Positions 16,518-25,179 of a stretch of 64,000 nt of DNA are shown in pieces. Origin of the DNA: Rhodopseudomonas palustris HaA2 (GTDB taxonomy: Bacteria; Pseudomonadota; Alphaproteobacteria; Rhizobiales; Xanthobacteraceae); the NCBI RefSeq assembly GCF_000013365.1, contig NC_007778.1:3224001-3288000 (forward strand), given 5' to 3'. The position numbers and the translations under genes were made by a program. The notes beneath the pieces are model-generated. The model did no database searches and was not told the origin of the DNA. It saw only the letters and a program-made list of their open reading frames with translations. How positions within the stretch are numbered: the stretch's first letter is position 1; every line of letters starts with the position of its first letter.

Positions 16518-18389
16518 GTGGACCGAACCGAATCAGATCGCCGATTCGCGCCCCGCGCGGGCCTGCTCGCAGGCGCGCTGGCGATCGCCACCGCCGTCGG
16601 CCTTGCCATCCCGGTCAACCACGCGGCGATGGCCGGAACGGAGCTCGCGGCGAAGCCGGCCTATGCGTTGGCGATGCATGGCGATCCCGCCCTGCCCGCC
16701 GAGTTCAAGGCAATGCCCTATGCCGACCCCGACGCGCCCAAAGGCGGCCGGCTGGTGGAGGGCCTGCTCGGCACTTTCGACAGCCTCAATCCGTTCATCG
16801 TCAAGGGCATCGCCGTGCAGCGGATGCGCGGCTATGTGGTCGAAAGCCTGATGGCGCGCGGCAATGACGAGCCGTTCACCCTGTACGGCCTGCTGGCGCA
16901 ATCGATCGAGACCAACGACGCCCGCAGCTACGTCACCTTCCGCATCGATCCGCGAGCCCGGTTCTCCGACGGCAAGCCGGTGCAGGCCGAAGACGTGCTG
17001 TTCTCCTGGCAATTGCTGCGCGACAAGGGGCGCCCCAATCATCGGCAGTACTACGCCAAGGTGGCGCGCGCGAAGGCCCTTGATCCCCTCACGATCCGCT
17101 TCGATTTCGACGATGTGCAGGATCGCGAACTGCCGCTGATCCTCGGCTTGATGCCGGTCTTTCCGAAGCACGCCGTCAATGCCGACACGTTCGAGGAGAC
17201 ATCGCTGTCGCCGCCGATCGGATCAGGTCCCTATCGCGTCACCGAGGTGAAGGCCGGCGCCAGCGTGACGCTGACGCGCAACCCGGACTATTGGGGCCGC
17301 GATCTCCCGGTCAATCGCGGCTTGTGGAACTTCGACGAAATCCGGATCGATTATTTCCGGGAGGCAAATTCGCATTTCGAAGCCTTCAAGCGCGGGCTTT
17401 ACGACTATCGCGTCGAGACCGAGCCGCTACGCTGGCACGATGGCTACGACTTTCCGGCCGCGAAGAGCGGCAATGTGATCCGCGACGCCTTCAGGACCGG
17501 GATGCCGCAGCCGAGCGAGGTGCTGGTCTTCAACACGCGGCGGCCGGTGTTCGCCGATATCCGCGTCCGCGAGGCGCTGCTGCAACTGTTCGATTTCGCC
17601 TGGATCAACCGCAACTACTTCTTCGATTTGTACGCCCGCGCCGGCGGCTTCTTCGCCGGCTCGGAGCTTTCCGCCTATGGCCGACCGGCAGGCCCCGGCG
17701 AATTGAAGCTGCTGGCGCCGTATCTGTCGCGGCTGCGGCCCGAGTTCCTCGATGGCAGCTACCGCCTGCCTGTCAGCGACGCGTCGGGCCGCGACCGCAC
17801 CACGCTGCGACGCGCCCTGTCGCAACTGGCGGAGGCGGGGTACGAACTCGACGGCACGGTGCTGCGCCGACGCGACAACCACCAGCCGCTGACATTCGAA
17901 ATTCTGGTGACCACGCGGGATCAGGAGCGCATCGCACTGGCGTTCGCGCGCGACGTCAAACGGGTCGGTGTTCAGGCCTCGGTCCGCGTGGTCGACGCGG
18001 TGCAGTTCGACCAGCGCCGGATCGCGTTCGATTTCGATATGATCCCGAACCGCTGGGACCAGTCGCTGTCTCCGGGCAACGAACAGTATTTTTATTGGGG
18101 CGCGGAGGCCGCCGACACCCAGGGCACCCGCAACTACATGGGCGTCAAGGATCCCGCGGTCGACGCCATGATCGCGGCGATGATCGGCGCGCGGGAGCAT
18201 CCGCAATTCGTCGATTCGGTGCGCGCGCTCGACCGGGTTCTGACCTCGGGTGTCTACGTGATCCCGCTCTACAACATTCAGGAACAATGGATCGCAAGAT
18301 GGAATCGGATAGAACGGCCGAAAGCAAATGCCCTGACCGGCTACCTGCCCGAAACCTGGTGGGCGAGGCCATCGACGCAGCAAAGGTGA
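16518..18389 (+). CDS. YejA-like peptide-binding periplasmic protein (family 5 SBP)
   Basis: A 623-residue extracellular solute-binding protein of the DppA/OppA/YejA family. The N-terminus has an Arg-rich region and hydrophobic signal (AGLLAGALAIATAVGLAI), then the SBP core with YADPDAPKGGRLVEGLLGTFDSLNPF (YejA style) and GSGPYRVTEVKAG. Start is a GTG. No yejB, yejE or yejF permease/ATPase genes follow; instead an AMP-ligase-like gene starts 4 nt downstream with its Shine-Dalgarno inside this gene, so the two are co-translated. The usual substrate class of YejA is oligopeptides such as microcin C or murein peptides. Confidence 0.88.
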   Translation: MDRTESDRRFAPRAGLLAGALAIATAVGLAIPVNHAAMAGTELAAKPAYALAMHGDPALPAEFKAMPYADPDAPKGGRLVEGLLGTFDSLNPFIVKGIAVQRMRGYVVESLMARGNDEPFTLYGLLAQSIETNDARSYVTFRIDPRARFSDGKPVQAEDVLFSWQLLRDKGRPNHRQYYAKVARAKALDPLTIRFDFDDVQDRELPLILGLMPVFPKHAVNADTFEETSLSPPIGSGPYRVTEVKAGASVTLTRNPDYWGRDLPVNRGLWNFDEIRIDYFREANSHFEAFKRGLYDYRVETEPLRWHDGYDFPAAKSGNVIRDAFRTGMPQPSEVLVFNTRRPVFADIRVREALLQLFDFAWINRNYFFDLYARAGGFFAGSELSAYGRPAGPGELKLLAPYLSRLRPEFLDGSYRLPVSDASGRDRTTLRRALSQLAEAGYELDGTVLRRRDNHQPLTFEILVTTRDQERIALAFARDVKRVGVQASVRVVDAVQFDQRRIAFDFDMIPNRWDQSLSPGNEQYFYWGAEAADTQGTRNYMGVKDPAVDAMIAAMIGAREHPQFVDSVRALDRVLTSGVYVIPLYNIQEQWIARWNRIERPKANALTGYLPETWWARPSTQQR

Positions 18390-18393
18390 TCAC

Positions 18394-19911
18394 GTGAGCC
18401 AGCCCAACGCATCGCCGACGCTCGACGGTCTGTTCCGCCGGATCCTGGCGCGCCAGCCCGATGCGGTCGCCCTGATCGACCCCGCCGACAAAGCGCGCAT
18501 CACCGGACAGGCCCCCGCCCGCCTCACCTACGCGCAGGCCGACAAGGCGATCTCGGCGCTGGCCGCGCACTTCACCGCCGCCGGGCTGCCGGCGAATTCG
18601 GTGATCGCGCTGCAACTGCCGAACACGATCGAGTTTCCGTTGGCGCTTCTGGCCGCGCACCGCGCCGGCCTGGTCGTCGCGCTGCTGCCGCAGCTCTGGC
18701 GGCAGGCCGACATCACCACGGCGCTGAACCGCACCGGGGCGCGTGCCATCGTCTCGACCCGCTGGATCGACGGCGTCAGCCACGCCGATCTGGCGATGAA
18801 CGCCGCGGCCGAGGCGTTCTCGATCCGCTACGTCGGCGGCTTCGGCGACGATCTGCCGGAGGGCATGGCGTCGCTCGACGTCGCCATGACCGACGACGTT
18901 TCGGCAACCATGCCGGCGGCCCAGGACGCGCGCCGCGCCGCGATCATTTCGTTCGACACCACGCCGGACGGCGTCCGGGCGATCCCGCGCACCCATCTGC
19001 ACATGATCGCCGGCGGACTCGCGGTGTTCCTCGAAGGCCGGGTGCCGCAAGGCGCGATGCTGCTGTCGGCGCAGGCCCCGTCCTCTTTCGCCGGGCTCGC
19101 CTCGTCGATCGTGACATGGCTTCTAAGCGGCGGCACGCTGGCCCTGCACCATCCGTTCGACGAAGCGGTGTTGGAATCCCAGATCCGCGATCTCGGCTGC
19201 GACACGCTGGTGGCGCCGGCGCCGCTGGCGTTGCGGCTGGGCGAAACCGGCCTCGCCGGAATGCCGACGCTGCGCAACGTCATCGGCCTCTGGCGCGCGC
19301 CGGAACAGGTGGCCGCGAGTTCCGCCTGGACCGCTGTCCCTGCGACCTTCACGGACGTGTATCTGTTCGGCGAGGCAGGCCTGTTCGGCGCGCAGCGCGC
19401 CGAGACTGGCACGCCGGCCGCGATCATGCCGGGACCGCACACCGCCTCCCGCGGTCAGGCGGCGTCATCGGCAGCGGGCGAAATCCTGATCACGCCAAAA
19501 GGCACGCTCGGGCTGCGCGGGCCGATGGTCACGCTCGCCGCCTATGCGCCTCCGCCGCCACTCGGCACCCCGGTCTCGGTGCCGCCGCCCGACCATGTCG
19601 ACACCGGGTTCGCCGCCCGGCTCGACCGGACCAGCGGCGGAATCTGCATCACCGCCCCCCCATCCGGGGTGATGGCCGTCGGCGGCTATCGCTTTCTGGC
19701 GCAGGACCTGCAGGAGTGGGCGAAACGGCTCGGCCAGGGCGCATTGCTCACCGCGCTCCCCGATCGCTGGAGCGGATATCGCCTCGCCGGCCGCGCCCAG
19801 GACAATGCACGGGCTCGTGAAGCACTTTCAGAGCTCGGTCTAAATCCTTTGATGGTCGAAGCCTTCCGCGACGGGCCGCCGCGCGGCGAGGAATCTGCCA
19901 ATCGGCATTGA
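18394..19911 (+). CDS. Degenerate AMP-ligase (ANL superfamily)-like protein
   Basis: A 505-residue protein whose first half aligns in pattern with acyl-CoA synthetases: LTYAQADKAISALAAHF, VIALQLPNTIEFPLALLAAHRAGL and a GGTLALHHPFD segment. However the phosphate loop normally TSGTTGxPKG reads SFDTTPDGVRAI, the YGxTE motif is replaced by LFGEAGLFG, and the C-terminal Lys-bearing hinge domain is not recognisable. It may be a pseudoenzyme or bind a lipid or acyl group without adenylation. Start GTG with AAAGGTGA upstream, coupled to the YejA-like gene. Confidence 0.65.
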   Translation: MSQPNASPTLDGLFRRILARQPDAVALIDPADKARITGQAPARLTYAQADKAISALAAHFTAAGLPANSVIALQLPNTIEFPLALLAAHRAGLVVALLPQLWRQADITTALNRTGARAIVSTRWIDGVSHADLAMNAAAEAFSIRYVGGFGDDLPEGMASLDVAMTDDVSATMPAAQDARRAAIISFDTTPDGVRAIPRTHLHMIAGGLAVFLEGRVPQGAMLLSAQAPSSFAGLASSIVTWLLSGGTLALHHPFDEAVLESQIRDLGCDTLVAPAPLALRLGETGLAGMPTLRNVIGLWRAPEQVAASSAWTAVPATFTDVYLFGEAGLFGAQRAETGTPAAIMPGPHTASRGQAASSAAGEILITPKGTLGLRGPMVTLAAYAPPPPLGTPVSVPPPDHVDTGFAARLDRTSGGICITAPPSGVMAVGGYRFLAQDLQEWAKRLGQGALLTALPDRWSGYRLAGRAQDNARAREALSELGLNPLMVEAFRDGPPRGEESANRH

Positions 19912-19975
19912 CCTCGCATTAAGGGTGACGATCTAGGGTCGAACTCCGTCGACAGCGGAGGACCGGCTCTCACAG

Positions 19976-21199
19976 ATGTCGTATCACGCGCCCATCCTCG
20001 TCGTTTCTGACGACGACAGCTCGCCGATGATGTCGGCCCTCTCGGAAGCTCGGTTATCTCCCGTGGTGACTGCCGGCTGGCTCGAGGCCGGCGGCGCCGT
20101 CGCACGGCTGCAGCCTTCCGCGGTGATCGCGTCCGGCGGCACAGACACCTCGCTCGGAATACTGGCCAAGCAGATCGAAGCGATCCAGCCTTACGTGCCA
20201 CTGATCGCGCTCGATCCGCGGAGCGCCCTGCCCGGCAATGCGATCGGCTTCGAGGGGGACGATTTGGCGCGCCTCGCTGCCCGGCTCCGCGCAGCGCTGC
20301 GCGTCCGCACCCTGCACGCGACCACGCTGCGGCGGCTGATCGATGACGGCGACGTGCCTCGCACCCCGGACAGCGATCCGATCCAGGACGCCACCGTGCT
20401 GCTGATCGGTCGCGGCGCCGCTTTTCCGGCGTTGTCGGTCGCGCTCGGCGAACGCGTCGGCGTGGTCGGCGCGCTCTCGATCGAAGCCGCCGCGAAGCAT
20501 CTCAACGCCCGCGACCTCGACGGCATCATCCTCGCCGAGGGCTTCAGCCCGCGCGTGGTCGATGCGTTCCTGACGGTGCTGTCCGAGGACCCGCGCTTCC
20601 GCAATCTGCCGGTGGTGGTCACGGTGCCTGCGCCCGACCATCACGTCGACCTACCCAATCTCGATTTCGCCCAGGGCGATCCAGAGCGCATCGTGGCCGA
20701 CGCGCTGCCGCTGATCCGCCAGCACGCGTTCGAGGCGCGGCTCGGGCGCACGCTGCGATCGCTCGACGCAGGAGGCCTGATCGATCCGCGCAGCGGCCTG
20801 CTGACGCCGAGCGCGTTCGAGCGCGATTTCGCCACCGCGGTGTATCACGCCCAGGCGCGCGGCGGTGGCTTGTCGGTGGCGAAGTTCACGTTCAGCCGGG
20901 CGGACCAGCGCATGCTGTTCGACACCTCACGGATCGTCAGCCGGCTGATGCGCAAAATGGATTTCGGCGTGCTGCAGGCCGACGGCAGCATCCTCGTGGT
21001 GTTCGCCGAGACCGATCTGCGCGGCGCGCAGACGATCGCGCGGCGTCTCACCGCGGTGGTGAAGCAGACCGCACATTCCAGCCGTCGCGAGGGCCGGATC
21101 GATCCGGAGGTTCAACTGGCGACGTTGATGCCGGACGATTCCGTCCGCTCGATCCTGTCGCGCCTGACCAGGCTCGACACGCGGCGCGCGGCGTCCTGA
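19976..21199 (+). CDS. Receiver-like regulator with degenerate GGDEF domain
   Basis: A 407-residue cytoplasmic protein. The N-terminus PILVVSDDDSSPMMSAL looks like a response-regulator receiver start, and a second receiver-like region begins near residue 140 (ATVLLIGRGAAF). The C-terminal 140 residues match a GGDEF domain in layout: DPRSGLLTPSAFERD corresponds to the DxLTGLxNRRAF start, but the signature RxGGDEF is replaced by MDFGVLQADGS. Diguanylate cyclase activity is therefore unlikely; binding of c-di-GMP or a partner is possible. The gene follows the AMP-ligase-like gene by 64 nt with GGAGG upstream, and is convergent with mfd. Confidence 0.7.
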   Translation: MSYHAPILVVSDDDSSPMMSALSEARLSPVVTAGWLEAGGAVARLQPSAVIASGGTDTSLGILAKQIEAIQPYVPLIALDPRSALPGNAIGFEGDDLARLAARLRAALRVRTLHATTLRRLIDDGDVPRTPDSDPIQDATVLLIGRGAAFPALSVALGERVGVVGALSIEAAAKHLNARDLDGIILAEGFSPRVVDAFLTVLSEDPRFRNLPVVVTVPAPDHHVDLPNLDFAQGDPERIVADALPLIRQHAFEARLGRTLRSLDAGGLIDPRSGLLTPSAFERDFATAVYHAQARGGGLSVAKFTFSRADQRMLFDTSRIVSRLMRKMDFGVLQADGSILVVFAETDLRGAQTIARRLTAVVKQTAHSSRREGRIDPEVQLATLMPDDSVRSILSRLTRLDTRRAAS

Positions 21200-21220
21200 A
21201 CGTCGCGCCGGCGGCGGCCT

Positions 21221-24200
21221 TCAGGCCGCCTTCTTGGCTTCGGCCAGTTCGGCGAGCTGGCGCATGATCTCGGTGGTGCCGACGAGCCGCTCTTCCGGGG
21301 TCTTCCACACCTGGAAGAACACCACCTTCATGTCCGGCCGCACCTTGGCGGCGTCGCCATGGCGGCGGATGAAGGTCACCAGCCTGTCGGGATGCGCGAA
21401 CGCGTTGTCGCGGAAGGTGATGACGACGCCCTTCGGGCCGGCATCGACCTTCTCGACATTGGCGTGCCGGCAATACGCCTTGATCGCCGCGACCTTGAAC
21501 AGATAGCGTACCTCGTCCGGCAGCACACCGAACCGATCGCGCAACTCGGCGGCGAAATTCTCGATCTCCTCGTCGCTGTCGAGATCGGCCAGCCGGCGAT
21601 ACAGCGACAGCCGCACCGACAGGTCCTTGACGAAGTCCTCGGGGATCAGCACCGGCATGCCGACGGTGATCTGCGGCGACCAGCGGTCGGCGACCGGCTC
21701 GGAAACGCCGGCCTTGAGGTTGGTGATCGCCTCCTCGAGCATCTGCTGATACAGCTCGAAGCCGACTTCCTTGATGTGGCCGGACTGCTCCTCGCCGAGC
21801 AGATTGCCGGCACCGCGGATGTCGAGATCGTGTGAGGCGAGCTGGAAACCGGCGCCGAGCGTCTCCAGCGATTGCAGTACCTTCAGGCGGCGCTCCGCTT
21901 GCGCCGTGATGTTGTGCTGCGGCAGCGTGAACAGCGCATAGGCCCGCAGCTTGGAGCGGCCGACGCGGCCGCGGAGCTGATAGAGCTGCGCCAGGCCGAA
22001 CATGTCGGCGCGATGCACGATCAGCGTATTGGCGTTCGGAATGTCGAGGCCGGATTCGACGATCGTGGTCGACAGCAGGATGTCGTATTTTGCGTCGTAG
22101 AACGCCGACATGATGTCCTCGATCACCGTCGGCGGCATCTGGCCGTGGGCGACCGCGACCTTCATCTCGGGCACATGTTTGTCGAGGAAGTCCTTGACCT
22201 CGGCGAGGTCGTCGATCCGCGGCACGACGTAGAACGCCTGGCCGCCGCGATAGCGCTCGCGCAGCAGCGCCTCGCGGATCATCAACGGATCGTGCGGGGC
22301 CACGAAGGTGCGCACCGCGAGCCGGTCGACCGGCGGCGAGGCGATGATCGACAGATCGCGCACGCCGGTCATGGCGAGTTGCAGCGTGCGCGGGATCGGC
22401 GTCGCGCTCAGCGTCAGCACGTGCACCTCGGAGCGGAGCTGCTTCAGCTTCTCCTTGTGGGTGACGCCGAAATGCTGCTCCTCGTCGACCACGACGAGGC
22501 CGAGATCCTTGAACTTGATGCCCTTGCCGAGCAGCGCGTGGGTGCCGACGACGATGTCGATCTGGCCCTCGGCGAGGCCCTTCTTCACCTGCGTCAATTC
22601 CTTCGGCGACACCAGCCGCGACGCCTGGCCGACATTCACCGGAAAGCCACGGAAGCGCTCGGTGAAAGTCTTGGCGTGCTGCCGCGCCAGCAAGGTGGTC
22701 GGCACCACCACGGCGACCTGCTTGCCGTCCAGCGCCACCGCAAAGGCCGCGCGTAGCGCCACCTCGGTCTTGCCGAAGCCGACGTCGCCGCAGACCAGGC
22801 GATCCATCGGCATGCCGCGTTCGAGATCGCCGAGGGCGGCATTGATCGCCGCGAGCTGGTCCTCGGTCTCCTCATAGGGAAAGCGCGCGCAGAATTCGTC
22901 GTAGAGATGCGGCTCTACGTGGAGCTTCGGCGCCTCGCGCAGATGCCGCTCGGCCGCGACCTTGATCAGTTCGCCGGCGATCTGGCGGATGCGGTTCTTC
23001 AGCTTGGCCTTGCGCGCCTGCCAGCCGCCTCCGCCGAGCCTGTCGAGTTCGACACTGGTCCCGTCCGAGCCGTAGCGCGACAACAGCTCGATGTTCTCGA
23101 CCGGCAGAAACAGTTTGGTATCGTTGGCGTAGTGCAGCTCGACGCAGTCGTGCGGCGCACCGCCGACTTCCAGCGTCTGCAATCCGATGAAGCGGCCGAT
23201 GCCGTGCTCGACATGCACGACGATGTCGCCGCTCGACAGGCTGGTGACTTCGGAGATGAAATTGTCGAGCTTCTTGGCTGACTTGCGCTGCCGCACCAGG
23301 CGGTCGCCGAGCACGTCCTGCTCGGTGATCACCGCGAACGCATCGGTCTCGAATCCGGATTCGAGACCCACCACCGCCAGCATCGCCTCGTTGCGCGGCG
23401 TCGCCTGCACGGTGCGCCAGGAATTGACGCTGGTGAGATGCACCAGCTTGTGGTCCTTCAACATGCTGGCCATGCGGTCGCGCGAGCCTTCGCTCCACAG
23501 CGCGATCACCACCTTTTTGCGCGCGGCCTGCAGCGCCTGCACATGCGCGACCAGCGCCTGGAACACATTGACCGAGGTGTCGGCCCGCTCCGGCGCGAAG
23601 TTGCGGCCGGCGCGCGCGCCGGCGTCGATCACTGACGAACCATCGTCCGGCACATCGAACGGCGTCAGCCGTGCCAACGAGATGCCCTGCAGCCGTGCGG
23701 TCCATTCGGCTTCTGTGAGATAGAGCTGATCCGGCGGCAGCGGCTTGTAGATCGCGCCGGAGCCGGGATGCTCCATCGCTTCGCGCCGGGCGTCGTAGTA
23801 GTCGGCGATCTGCTTGAACCGCTCGCGCGCGGCGTCCTCGCTCTGCGGTTCGATCGCCACCGGCGTGCCGGGAAGATAATCGAACAGCGCGTCCATCCGT
23901 TCCTGAAACAACGGCAGCCAGTGCTCCATGCCGGGATGGCGGCGGCCTTCGCTGATCGACGTGTAGAGCTGGTCGTCGCGATCCGGCGCGCCGAAGGCGG
24001 CGACATAGCCCATCCGGAAGCGGCGGATGGTTTCGGTGACGAGCTGGAATTCGGAGACCGGAACGAGATCGAGGCCGCGCATGGTGTGCAGCGTGCGCTG
24101 GGTCTCGGCGTCGAAAGTGCGGATCGATTCGAGCTGGTCGCCGAAGAAATCGAACCGCACCGGCTGTTCGAGCCCGGCCGGAAACAGATCGAGGATGCCG

Positions 24201-24736
24201 CCGCGCACCGCGTATTCGCCGGGCTCGCGCACCGTCGAGGCACGGCTGTAGCCATTGTGCTCGAGCCACGCGGCGATCGAATCCATCGGCACGATGTTGC
24301 CGGGCGCCACCGACAGCGCCTGCGCGGCGATCACCTCGCGCGCCGGCACCCGCTGCACCGCGGCGTTGACCGTGGTCAGCACGATCAGCGGCTTGTCGCT
24401 GCCGGCGAGCCGCGACAGCCGCGCCAGCGTGGTGACGCGCTGGGCGAGAATGCCGGCATGCGGCGAGACGCGGTCATAGGGCTGGCAGTCCCACGCCGGA
24501 AACTGCATGACGCCGACGTCGGGCGCAAAAAATTCAAGGCTGCGCTCGAGCTGCTGCATCCGCGGCCCGTCGCGGCAGATCACCGCGAGGCTGACCGCGG
24601 GCGGTTTCGGCCGCGCCGCGATCGCACGGGCGAGATCGGACACGATCAGCCCCTCGGCGCCCTCGGCGACATTGGCGAAGGTCAACGCCTTGCCGGGTGC
24701 CAGCAGCTCCGCGGGCGATCGCGACGGCGCCTTCAT
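21221..24736 (-). CDS. mfd: Transcription-repair coupling factor Mfd
   Basis: A 1171-residue superfamily 2 translocase that removes stalled RNA polymerase and recruits UvrA. The UvrB-homology region is N-terminal, the RNA-polymerase-interacting domain contains VHVEHGIGRFIGLQTL (about 500-515), Walker A GDVGFGKT lies near 649, DEEQHFGV near 749 and the TRG-type segment MFGLAQLYQLRGRVGRS near 910-925. The ATG at 24736 overlaps the sdhE stop (ATGA); the frame runs 134 codons further upstream through sdhE but lacks family similarity. The C-terminal domain is complete. Confidence 0.96.
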   Translation of the reverse strand: MKAPSRSPAELLAPGKALTFANVAEGAEGLIVSDLARAIAARPKPPAVSLAVICRDGPRMQQLERSLEFFAPDVGVMQFPAWDCQPYDRVSPHAGILAQRVTTLARLSRLAGSDKPLIVLTTVNAAVQRVPAREVIAAQALSVAPGNIVPMDSIAAWLEHNGYSRASTVREPGEYAVRGGILDLFPAGLEQPVRFDFFGDQLESIRTFDAETQRTLHTMRGLDLVPVSEFQLVTETIRRFRMGYVAAFGAPDRDDQLYTSISEGRRHPGMEHWLPLFQERMDALFDYLPGTPVAIEPQSEDAARERFKQIADYYDARREAMEHPGSGAIYKPLPPDQLYLTEAEWTARLQGISLARLTPFDVPDDGSSVIDAGARAGRNFAPERADTSVNVFQALVAHVQALQAARKKVVIALWSEGSRDRMASMLKDHKLVHLTSVNSWRTVQATPRNEAMLAVVGLESGFETDAFAVITEQDVLGDRLVRQRKSAKKLDNFISEVTSLSSGDIVVHVEHGIGRFIGLQTLEVGGAPHDCVELHYANDTKLFLPVENIELLSRYGSDGTSVELDRLGGGGWQARKAKLKNRIRQIAGELIKVAAERHLREAPKLHVEPHLYDEFCARFPYEETEDQLAAINAALGDLERGMPMDRLVCGDVGFGKTEVALRAAFAVALDGKQVAVVVPTTLLARQHAKTFTERFRGFPVNVGQASRLVSPKELTQVKKGLAEGQIDIVVGTHALLGKGIKFKDLGLVVVDEEQHFGVTHKEKLKQLRSEVHVLTLSATPIPRTLQLAMTGVRDLSIIASPPVDRLAVRTFVAPHDPLMIREALLRERYRGGQAFYVVPRIDDLAEVKDFLDKHVPEMKVAVAHGQMPPTVIEDIMSAFYDAKYDILLSTTIVESGLDIPNANTLIVHRADMFGLAQLYQLRGRVGRSKLRAYALFTLPQHNITAQAERRLKVLQSLETLGAGFQLASHDLDIRGAGNLLGEEQSGHIKEVGFELYQQMLEEAITNLKAGVSEPVADRWSPQITVGMPVLIPEDFVKDLSVRLSLYRRLADLDSDEEIENFAAELRDRFGVLPDEVRYLFKVAAIKAYCRHANVEKVDAGPKGVVITFRDNAFAHPDRLVTFIRRHGDAAKVRPDMKVVFFQVWKTPEERLVGTTEIMRQLAELAEAKKAA

Positions 24737-25023
24737 GCCGGGCCGCCCTGATGGCCGTAGGTCTTGATCCGGTCGAACAGCCCGCCTTTGAACTCGGCCG
24801 GCAGGGTGTCGGCATCGGCCACTGCGTTGTAGAGGTCGTGGTCGTTGAGCTCGATCAGCCGCTCCAGCTCGTCGAGCTCGGCGTCGGTCAGCGTGCCGAT
24901 CTCGGCATCGGCGAATTGGCCGAGAATCAGGTCCATCTCGCGCGTGCCGCGGTGCCAGCAGCGGAACAGGAGCCGCTTGCGGCGGTCGTCGAGCCCGCCG
25001 CTCGATCGTGTCGTACCGGTCAT
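24733..25023 (-). CDS. sdhE: Succinate dehydrogenase assembly factor SdhE (flavinator)
   Basis: A 96-residue DUF339/SdhE protein that helps attach FAD covalently to SdhA. The diagnostic RGxxE motif is RGTRE at residues 25-29, preceded by RLLFRCWH. The rest is the small acidic helical bundle (LTDAELDELERLIELND). It overlaps mfd by 4 nt and diverges from recG; the sdhE-mfd / recG arrangement is common in rhizobia. Confidence 0.93.
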   Translation of the reverse strand: MTGTTRSSGGLDDRRKRLLFRCWHRGTREMDLILGQFADAEIGTLTDAELDELERLIELNDHDLYNAVADADTLPAEFKGGLFDRIKTYGHQGGPA

Positions 25024-25179
25024 CGTTGAAAACCTTGCTGAACGCGGAAAGCCCGGACGTGCCGGGCGAGCCTGATATAGCCCCCGGGATCGGCAATGTC
25101 AGCCCGCCGCGGCGCATTGCAATTGGCGCAAAATGCATCCAAGGCTGCGGGTCACATCCGCCCCAATCGAGCCGGCCCG

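Noticed and set aside
24737-25138. N-terminal extension of Mfd by 134 codons
   Set aside because: This segment is sdhE in another frame; the Mfd family start matches 24736 and the ATGA overlap.
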